Shown: one piece after another, positions 56,797-64,000 of the stretch
Layout of the letters: each line of letters opens with the position of its first letter
Position numbering within the stretch: the stretch's first letter is position 1
Assembly (NCBI GenBank): GCA_964030475.1
Contig: CAXIPT010000003.1
Location: 7,454,453-7,518,452 of the forward strand
Source: Tethya wilhelma
Taxonomy: Eukaryota; Porifera; Demospongiae; Tethyida; Tethyidae
Direction of reading: 5' to 3'
Length of the DNA stretch: 64,000 nucleotides
Made by a program: the position numbers and the translations under genes
The notes under the pieces: generated by a model
Seen by the model: only the letters and a program-made list of their open reading frames with translations
What the model was told of the DNA's origin: nothing
Database searches by the model: none

Positions 56797-59700
56797 TCAA
56801 TACTTCATCCACTCAGTTATCTTGCCTTCTGCACGTTTAGCTGCAGCTCGTTTGGGTGGACGGTCACGAGAATTCACCTCCGTCTGAACATCCTTCTCAT
56901 GACGGACTTGTTCTCCTCTTGGCTCAGGTCCTTGCACCTCTAGTGGATATAGCAGTTGAATGGGGCGTCTCAGTGAGGTTGGTCGACCCGTCTTGGAAAT
57001 GACTCTTATTTGAGCACCTCGGGTTACTCCATCAATTCCGGTGATGAGCTTCTCAACTACTCCTAACCTCCACATACCCCTTGGGTGAGACTCGTCATAC
57101 ACAGTAACAACTGCACCCACCTTGACTTTATCACCACTTCCTCGCATGATGTGTTGAGAGCGATGATTCTCTCGGAGCTCCATAAGGTACTCCTTCCTCC
57201 AGCGTCTCCAAAACTTTGAGAGAACTATCTTGAGATGCTGGGCTCTGCGAGATACTTCGGACTGACTCAGGTGGTAGTCAGGATCATTCTCAAAGCCATC
57301 AAGAGTAGGGTCAGGTAGCGAGAGGACTCGATAGCCACAAATCAGGTGCGAGGGTGTCAACGGCTCTTCCAAGTCATCTGTGGAGACATAAGTTAATGGC
57401 CGTGAATTCAAAACAGCTTCTACCTCCACTATAAGAGTGACAAGCTCTTGGTAGGTCAGCGTGGACCGCCCAACCACCTTCTTCAGACATCTCTTGGCTG
57501 ACTTAATGAGGCGTTCAAAGAAGCCTCCCCACCATGGGGCACGTTGTAAGTTAAAGGTCCACTCGATCCTCTGACCGGAAAGGTACTTCTGCACTGTATC
57601 ACAGTCAAAGATGGTCTTGATGATCTTGGAGGCTGAGATGAATGTCTTCCCATTGTCAGAGATTACCCTTGAAGGGATGCCTCTCCTGCCACTGAAACGT
57701 TTAAAGTAGTTGATGAAGGTATCTGTGCTGAGATCCGTCACAAGTTCCAGATGCACTGCACGGGTAGTGCAGCAAGTGAATAGACACAACCAACTCTTGG
57801 TGTTACATGTCACCTTGGAACCCTTCACATACAGGGGACCTGCAAAGTCAATTCCGACAAATTGGAAAGGCCTTGATTGCGTCACTCTGAAGTCTGGTAG
57901 AGGAGGCGGTTGGTTTCTCTTGAAGGGTTGTCCTTCAATTCGACGGCAAATAGTGCATTGGTGGACGATACCACGAACAAACTGTCTCCCCCGTACAATC
58001 CAGTAGGCAGTTCTGAGTTCAGTCAAGGTCTCTCTCACACCATTATGAAGAACTCGAGAATGAGCATCACGGACGATGAGAGTAGTTAGATGGTGAGACT
58101 TGTCAAGAAGAATGGGGTGTTTCGTGGACTCAGGTAAGTTTGAGCTGGAGAGCCTACCACCACATCTCCAGATCTTGGAAGAATCCAGGTAGAGACCAAA
58201 CTGGTGCTGCCAAGTTAGAAATCTGGGGTTCTCTGGCAGCCGTGCCTGGGAGACTTGCAACCACAAAGTTCTAGCCTTGTTCAGGTCTGTGAACTGGTGA
58301 GAGTCCACACTCTCTCCAACAGTCGATCGCACCCTCTGCTGCACCAATCTCACAAACTTCAAAACAAGCTTGGTTACTCTGAGTAGTCTGTGGAATGTGC
58401 TGTAGTCCTCACAATTGATCAGTTCACTAACACTCCCAGTATCCATCTGAATCAGGAGAGAGTGCATGTCCTTCTGCGAGGTACATTTCATCTCTCTCTC
58501 GCACTCTTCAGGCACTGACTGGCCCTCAGACGCACACTGGTCTACGAGATCCAAAGAGATGTTTGAAAGCCATGAAGGCCCATTCAGCCACAACTCAGTT
58601 CTGGCCAGCTCGTCTACACACATACCCCTAGAAGGTATATCAGCTGGGTTGTCTATTCCCGCACAATGGTACCATCTACTGCCTTCCACCAAGCCACGTA
58701 TGGTCTTCACTCTGTTTTCAACGAACTGTTTCCATTCTCGTCCATAGCCTTGAATCCAGAAGAGGGATACCTTAGAGTCGGTAAAACACAAGGGGTCTTC
58801 CAGTGTGACTTGGGATTCAAGTGCTTGCTGAACACTAGTAACGAGCTTGGCAAGTAAGAGAGCTGAAAGAAGTTCCAAGCGAGGAATTGTGATGTTCCCA
58901 AGTGGCGAGACTCGGGTCTTGGCAGCAACAAATTTAACTTGCACTTGACTCTCACCTTCAAATCTGATGTAGACTACAGCAGCATATGCTTTGAGGGATG
59001 CATCACAAAAGCCCACAAGACGAACTGATTCAAATGGTTGTGGATGATAGCATCGAGGGATATGTAGAACAGTTGATCCCTGCAATGTACGAAGCAAGTG
59101 ACTCCATTCTGTCAACAAATCAGCAGAAAGGGAATCGTCCCATCCAATCTTCTCTTCACAAAGGGTCTGGAAGAATGTCTTGAATCTCACGGTGACAGGG
59201 GCCATGACCCCCAAGGGGTCAAAGAAACGGGCAGTCATGCCTATGACATTTCTCTTCGTGGGCGGTAGAGCAGCCATTTGGTCCGCAACTTCAGTGATGT
59301 CAAACACAAAGACATCCTGCTGGTAGTCCCATGTTACACCAAGTATCTTGTGAGTTTCGTCTGAATGACTTGCTCCAAGAGAGCTCTTAGCATAGGAGAG
59401 GTCCTCCTCCTTGGAGTTCACTACGTGTGTCTGACACTCGTTGATCTCAATTCTTCTTCGGAGTTCACTTGAATTGGTAACAAACTTACGGAGTTTAAAG
59501 CCAGCTTCAGCAAGACGATCCTTGGATTTTGAGTACAACTCAAAGGCTGAATCAACTGTCTGCTCTCCAAGGCTAACGTCATCAACGTAGATTGACAGCA
59601 AGAACTGCTCAACGAATTCAGGATCCTGTCTCTCGTAAGACTGCATATGATGCCGTATGGTGGCGTTCAATAGAAAGGGACTACTGGATACTCCAAAGGT

Positions 59701-60363
59701 TACTCGAGTGAATCGGTACACCACAACTTCGGGTGTCTCATCCTTAACGTCACGGATCCATAAAAATCGCAGGGCGTCCCTGTCTTCTTCACTCATAGAG
59801 ACCATCAGGAAGGCCTTCTCTATATCACCAGCAACTGCTATTCGGTGGAGACGGAAACGAAGGAGGATGTCAAAGATTGACTGGCCAAAGCTTGGACCAG
59901 TGTAAAGACACTCGTTTAGAGAAGGACCAACCGTTTTGGCAGAGGCATCATACACTATTCTCAGTTTGGTTGTAGACTTATCCTGTCGCACAACACCATG
60001 ATGAGGCAAATAGTGTAAGTGGTCGTGAATCTTCTCGTGGGGGTTGTGTACTTCCTCTATCATTCCACGACGAAGCTGCTCCTTCATTACTGAATCGTAG
60101 TCGAGCAGAAGTGCTGGGTTCTGCTGCAATCGGTGCAGGAGGCTACGCAGTCGTTTTCTACACAGCTCATAGTGATCAGGCAACGGTGGATGATTGGGTT
60201 TCCACGGAAGTCGAACCTCATATCTCTGTCCATTAAACGAGATCTGCTGTACGAACTGCTCAAAGATTGAAGCCTCTACATTGGCGATTCCCAGTGACTC
60301 TAGCTCCCAGAATTGCTTTAGTAAGCCATCAAGATTCTGTTCAAGTGGGGCAGTCTCAACCAT
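56797..60363 (-). CDS. pol: BEL/Pao retrotransposon polyprotein: reverse transcriptase, RNase H, integrase
   Basis: The frame is open for 1188 residues and continues upstream to the N at 60384, so the true start is missing. It begins near FWELESLGI at the entry to the reverse transcriptase. It has the YVDD catalytic box (SIYVDDVSLGE), the RNase H start (LVGFCDASLKAYAAVVY) and the integrase zinc-binding and catalytic segments (QFVGIDFAGPLY, VISDNGKTF, WWGGFFERLIKS). It ends with the DUF5641 tail characteristic of BEL/Pao (DKVKVGAVVTVYDE, MWRLGVVEKL). No stops or frameshifts are seen, so the element is young. Protease and gag are absent. Confidence 0.93.
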   Translation of the reverse strand: MVETAPLEQNLDGLLKQFWELESLGIANVEASIFEQFVQQISFNGQRYEVRLPWKPNHPPLPDHYELCRKRLRSLLHRLQQNPALLLDYDSVMKEQLRRGMIEEVHNPHEKIHDHLHYLPHHGVVRQDKSTTKLRIVYDASAKTVGPSLNECLYTGPSFGQSIFDILLRFRLHRIAVAGDIEKAFLMVSMSEEDRDALRFLWIRDVKDETPEVVVYRFTRVTFGVSSSPFLLNATIRHHMQSYERQDPEFVEQFLLSIYVDDVSLGEQTVDSAFELYSKSKDRLAEAGFKLRKFVTNSSELRRRIEINECQTHVVNSKEEDLSYAKSSLGASHSDETHKILGVTWDYQQDVFVFDITEVADQMAALPPTKRNVIGMTARFFDPLGVMAPVTVRFKTFFQTLCEEKIGWDDSLSADLLTEWSHLLRTLQGSTVLHIPRCYHPQPFESVRLVGFCDASLKAYAAVVYIRFEGESQVQVKFVAAKTRVSPLGNITIPRLELLSALLLAKLVTSVQQALESQVTLEDPLCFTDSKVSLFWIQGYGREWKQFVENRVKTIRGLVEGSRWYHCAGIDNPADIPSRGMCVDELARTELWLNGPSWLSNISLDLVDQCASEGQSVPEECEREMKCTSQKDMHSLLIQMDTGSVSELINCEDYSTFHRLLRVTKLVLKFVRLVQQRVRSTVGESVDSHQFTDLNKARTLWLQVSQARLPENPRFLTWQHQFGLYLDSSKIWRCGGRLSSSNLPESTKHPILLDKSHHLTTLIVRDAHSRVLHNGVRETLTELRTAYWIVRGRQFVRGIVHQCTICRRIEGQPFKRNQPPPLPDFRVTQSRPFQFVGIDFAGPLYVKGSKVTCNTKSWLCLFTCCTTRAVHLELVTDLSTDTFINYFKRFSGRRGIPSRVISDNGKTFISASKIIKTIFDCDTVQKYLSGQRIEWTFNLQRAPWWGGFFERLIKSAKRCLKKVVGRSTLTYQELVTLIVEVEAVLNSRPLTYVSTDDLEEPLTPSHLICGYRVLSLPDPTLDGFENDPDYHLSQSEVSRRAQHLKIVLSKFWRRWRKEYLMELRENHRSQHIMRGSGDKVKVGAVVTVYDESHPRGMWRLGVVEKLITGIDGVTRGAQIRVISKTGRPTSLRRPIQLLYPLEVQGPEPRGEQVRHEKDVQTEVNSRDRPPKRAAAKRAEGKITEWMKY

Positions 60364-60384
60364 GAGGGTTTGAGTGGCAGCAAN

Positions 60385-60628
60385 AATTGTGGCCTATGCT
60401 TCAACCACAGTGCAGAATCCCAGCTCAGCACTTTATGACTGGAAGGCTGAAGTAGCAGCTAGTGCACTCCAAACAATTAACTGTTTCACTAGTTTCTTTG
60501 CCTTTGGAAGAAATGATGCTAGCACAACTCCCAGCACAACTGGTGCAACTCCAATGTCAACCCCCAGTGCCAGAGTACTGGCAGTAGAACTAAGAACACT
60601 CTGCATATGTGTCTGTAGAAGGACTTGA
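60385..60628 (+). other. Coding-like stretch after the retrotransposon junction
   Basis: The plus-strand frame directly after the N (VAYASTTVQNPSSALYDW, then FFAFGRNDASTT) is open for about 80 codons and has a Ser/Thr/Pro-rich end. It may be a middle exon of the interrupted vWA-type gene, but no donor or acceptor confirms this and I do not recognise a domain. Confidence 0.3.
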
Positions 60629-60788
60629 AGAAAGTAATGAGTTTATAGTGAACAGTACCACTGGCAATCAAACACTAGGTATGAAATCTATTATTTTGTT
60701 ACATATGGGTCATTCCATGTCATTGTGGGATCAACACAAAAAAATATGATGCATGTCCTCAGATCTTATCCAAAATTGGTGTGCAAAT

Positions 60789-61690
60789 ATTATCATGAGA
60801 TGTAAAACCACAACAAATTTTAGGCTTCAATGTTGTATGGCTTCCGAGTTATAACAGGTTAAATTTATCACAAGGAAATCTTGTTGATTTCCTCATATCT
60901 TGCTCCTAGTGAAAGATAAAAAGTATATTTTGTACCACAGAGTCAGTTGAAACAAGCTTCAAAACGATATGTTACAAGTGTGTACTTGATCCACAAAGGT
61001 CAAAGGTTATGGTGATGTTTCGATTAGGTTTGTTTTTCTTCCCGTCGGGATGCATCAATTTTGTAAATATTTTGTCAGAGTGTTCTTAACTCATTCCTTA
61101 ATATGTAGGCAAAATTTTATCTTGAGTTGATAATAATTAAAAAGTGGTAATTTACTGGTTCAAGTCATGATATTTGGCTGAATAAGCACAAATCTTATTT
61201 GTTCTCAAAGTGTTATTTAGTCATTCCTTAATACACAATTTACTTGCTTAGGCCACTGATTTACTTGTTTATGTTACCAACTATGTGCTTATTCAACTAA
61301 TTATTATGACCTAAACCAGTAAATTGCCACTTTTTGCTGGGGCCCATTATTGGCCCAAGATAAAATTTTGTCTGCGTATTAAGGAATGACTAAAGAACAC
61401 TTTGACAAAAAATTAAAGAAATTGATGCATCCCAACAGGAAGATCAAAACGTTACCATAAACCTTTGACCTTATTGGGTCAAATACATACTTGTAACATT
61501 ATTTCGAAGCTTGTTTCAAGTGCCATTAGGAAATCTAGTTTCTTCATATCTTACTCCTAGTGAAAGACAAAGTATACTTTGTACCACGAAGTCAGTAAAA
61601 AAATTGCCCAACAATTTAATTTGTTTTGACTCTGAAGCCATACAACATTGGAGCCTGAATTTGTAGTGGTTATACATCTCATGATAATAC
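60789..61690. repeat. Long foldback element (arms about 340 bp)
   Basis: The left arm (from TATCATGAGATGTA, through CAATGTTGTATGGCTTC and GGATGCATCAATTT, to AAAATTTTATCTTG) and the right arm (about 61355-61690) are imperfect reverse complements over their whole length. The loop is about 220 bases. There is no coding frame. The element lies in an intron of the vWA-EGF gene copy 1 region. Confidence 0.8.
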
Positions 61691-61698
61691 TATATTCA

Positions 61699-61771
61699 TA
61701 GCCTTGTTCCCAGGCCTTTTCCTTCTTTTTTTTTCAGTTGGGTTAAGGGGAAAGCCTAGGAACGAGGCTAC
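61699..61771. repeat. Hairpin of TTCCCAGGC type
   Basis: TAGCCTTGTTCCCAGGC and GCCTAGGAACGAGGCTA pair around a T-rich loop. It is related to the hairpin at 10244-10302 and to the sequence near 44020-44085. Confidence 0.65.
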
Positions 61772-61959
61772 TATAATATTATGTGCACACCAACTTTGGA
61801 TAATATCTGAGGAGATGCGTCATTTTTTTTGTCTTGATTCCAATGATCCATATACAAGCATACAAGTGTTAACAATTGAACGTCTGTGAAATCATGGATA
61901 TTTATATAATTAGCTATAATATTATAACAAAATTTATTTAATTTTTGTATGTATGCAGA

Positions 61960-62616
61960 CATTAACGAGTGTACTGAAGATCCAATCCCCTGTGGTCCTG
62001 ACTCAACTTGCCACAACACTGATGGTAGCTATTACTGTGTTTGCAGTGAAGGCTATCGGGGTGATGGTGGAGAGAACTGTACTGATATTGATGAATGCAC
62101 TGAAATGAAGCCTTGTGATGAGAATGCTCAGTGTACTAATACATTTGGAGGACACAATTATACATGTCTGAAAGGATACAGCGGAGATGGTTTGAGCTGT
62201 AGCAAAGTTAAAATAGGTAAGGGTTATTTTGTAATAATAATTTAAGATCTCTGATATCAATTTGAGGCCTCCTAAAGCTCCTTCTAAAGATCTTTGTTGT
62301 AAAGCATATACTCACATACTCTGGTAATGGTCATCCTGTTGAAAAGGTCTCTGATATAGAGTAAGATGTGTTTCACTTCGGTCCTGGTACTAAGTTCCCT
62401 CCCCTACTTGCAGATATCAGTATGTATGTGATCATTGGTGTTGGAGGAGTGGGGGGTCTGCTGCTCCTACTGTGCATGTGCATCATCATTGGAATAGCTT
62501 GTTCCGTTTGCAAGAGACGAAAAAGAAAAACTGTCCACATTCATTACAGTAAAGACAGTCATCAGGATAACATAATACTGGTGACTGAAGAGAACATGAC
62601 AGAGACATTGAAATAA
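61960..62616 (+). CDS. EGF-repeat and transmembrane 3' exons of the vWA-type gene copy 1
   Basis: Two exons (61960-62216 and 62414-62616) join in frame. The first encodes two calcium-binding EGF domains beginning DINEC and DIDEC, each with six cysteines and the GYxGDG motif. The second encodes one membrane helix (VIIGVGGVGGLLLLLCMCII), a CKRRKRK stop-transfer and a cytoplasmic tail of about 40 residues ending TETLK. Upstream exons should supply the signal peptide and vWA part, which fits exon 1 at 56063 and the order seen in the next paralogue. Because a retrotransposon lies in exon 1 and the vWA exon is missing, this copy is probably not functional as assembled. Confidence 0.72.
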
Positions 62617-63024
62617 CAAGTGTTGTGGTTGGACAGTAGAGTTATGTTCAATAAATCGTGTTGTGATTAATTTTGCTGCTTATCTCAGCATGTTTATTAA
62701 TTTTTCGTTGTTGATATTTCTAGGGAAACCACGAAGTTCAACATACTTATGAATACACCCTGTAATCCATGCTGAATATAAACAAAGTGTTGACAGTGCA
62801 CTGTTGTTGCTTGCATGGGTTGCATGCATGCACGAGGTGGAGTACAAGTTGTTTTAGACATAGTTTTACGTCATAATTTATACATTATGTACATAATAGA
62901 CATAGCTCTAATCATAGCTATTACATAATAATGGTAGATTTTTCTATTGTCATTTTTTCTTAAAAAAGCTAAAAAGCACGCATAGACAAGTCAACAACTG
63001 GCTTTTTACCCAAGCAATAGCACG
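62617..63024. other. Spacer between the two vWA-type genes
   Basis: A poly(A) signal AATAAA follows the first gene at about 62650. The rest is AT-rich with ATGCATGC runs. It should include the promoter of the next gene. No other feature is seen. Confidence 0.45.
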
Positions 63025-64000
63025 ATGTACTTACTCCTACTTCTAGGTGGATTGTTGTTTACTAGCCTTGTTTCAGGACATCGAGTTGATTTGACTATTG
63101 AGCCAGGGGCTCGAGGAGAAGACGTGGTATGGGCAGTCCTGTCTAAAATCGACCTGGCTGGGATTTTTGCTAGCAATGATGCTGACCTTGCAGGCATCTT
63201 TATGCGACGTCTTGCGTATGTGGAAACTCAAGACGGCATGCAATACAACAACAGTAACACAGTGAAAGGTGGAATATGGCAAGTTAGCCAGGAAATATTC
63301 AAGCAAACACAGGCTTTTAGTTACGCTTCTGCTGATTCAGTCTATCAAATGATTCGCACTCATTTTGGCTTTGATTGGAAATCTGACGTGATTTATGGTA
63401 ACCTGAGTAAGCCAATGATATCTGGTTTAGCAGTCAGGATCTACCTTGACTACCTAGAAAAGTCTGTGGGGCGACTTGTACCTCCACAAAATAGACAAGC
63501 TAACTACTGGAGCACATATTTTCATGTTGGAGCAAGCATTACAATCTGGGAAGATGCTGTGTCAAATCTTGACATCAATGAAGGCAAGTTATTTAACTAT
63601 AAGTGTGGTGGCAATGCCATTATGGCATGTACATGTCTACATGTTTGTGAGTCATATAAGTTTATGCGTGTGTTGCTTTGGATTGAGGCTAACATGGTAT
63701 AATTTAATATTATTGTTAATTTTTGTTATACAGAGTGTACTGTTGATACTGATGTGGTGATGGTGCTTGACTCATCAGGAAGCATTGGCAATCCAAACTA
63801 CCAGAGAGTTCGGGAATTTACACACAGTTTTGCTGATGCACTTTTTCAGCATTCGGGCCAGGACAGAATGGGAATTATACTGTTTGGAGACCAAGGAGTA
63901 GTGGAAAAGGGACTGAGTACTGAGATGAACAAGACTGAGCTCCTAGACTTCATCGATACTCTACCATACTTTTCTCAGGGTACAAATACTGCTGATGGAC
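63025..64000 (+). CDS. vWA-domain secreted/membrane protein, copy 2 (3' partial)
   Basis: Exon 1 (63025-63583) starts with the signal peptide MYLLLLLGGLLFTSLVSG. It encodes about 186 residues nearly identical to copy 1 and then extends past the point where copy 1 is cut (GRLVPPQNRQANYWSTYFHV). It joins at a GC-AG intron (GAAG|GCAAGT ... TACAG|AGTG) to exon 2 from 63734. That exon opens a von Willebrand factor A domain with an intact metal-ion site (VVMVLDSSGSIG) and FADALFQHSGQDRMGIILFG. The window ends inside this domain. By comparison with copy 1, EGF repeats and a membrane helix should follow. The role is probably cell-matrix or cell-cell adhesion. Confidence 0.8.

Larger units (their letters stand above)
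56520..60383 (-). mobile_element. BEL/Pao LTR retrotransposon, 5' truncated
   Basis: The element runs from its 3' repeat (56520-56683) through a polymerase gene to an assembly N at 60384. The gag region, the protease and the 5' repeat are not present on the other side of the N. It is inserted inside a coding exon of the vWA-type gene, with CTATG just before the repeat as a possible target-site duplicate. Confidence 0.85.

Noticed and set aside
57710..59905. Plus-strand open frames within the retrotransposon
   Set aside because: They are antisense shadows of the polymerase frame.

Overview
This is eukaryotic, AT-rich, gene-dense DNA with spliced genes, mostly short introns, metazoan-type genes (receptor guanylate cyclase-like, ATR, aprataxin, DNA polymerase eta, arylsulfatase, flavin monooxygenase, EGF and vWA adhesion proteins), a BEL/Pao retrotransposon and many foldback elements. 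A compact early-branching marine animal, most likely a demosponge, fits best. That is inference: no species marker was seen. Single Ns (14195, 16224, 30301, 60384) and a 311-base gap (33034-33344) mark contig joins and limit some calls.

Layout. 630-4770 (+): 3' part of a receptor guanylate cyclase-like gene whose cyclase domain has lost its metal-binding aspartates. 4771-6547: spacer with nested foldback/TTAA elements. 6548-26019 (-): the N-terminal half of ATR, spread over many exons. Its introns hold an arylsulfatase gene (-) and two opposite-strand genes: a truncated multipass membrane protein and a type I receptor-like protein. The ATR FAT and kinase exons are not in the window. 26020-29741: ATR shares a 180 bp promoter interval head-to-head with a short aprataxin, followed closely by DNA polymerase eta (POLH), so three DNA-damage genes lie together. 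POLH has an in-frame TAA in its catalytic core.

29915-48528 (-): a tandem array of very large, apparently intronless genes. Each has a signal peptide, an N-glycosylation-rich parallel beta-helix-like ectodomain, a Cys-rich module, a multipass membrane domain and a conserved acidic DE(F/L)PARML tail. Three are intact (B, C, D), one is decayed (A), and there is one fragment. Breakpoints inside POLH and inside gene C show that a unit of about 6 kb (POLH 3' end + receptor + start of the next receptor) was duplicated in tandem, leaving a POLH tail pseudogene. This array is the best candidate for an undescribed surface-recognition system.

48926-52460: a 1.6 kb direct repeat. 52728-55827 (-): two-exon flavin-containing monooxygenase, divergent across a CpG-rich promoter from a secreted/membrane vWA-EGF-type gene. 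That gene's first exon is cut by a BEL/Pao retrotransposon (56520-60383); its EGF and transmembrane exons survive at 61960-62616. A second, intact-looking paralogue starts at 63025 and runs off the end of the window within its vWA domain.
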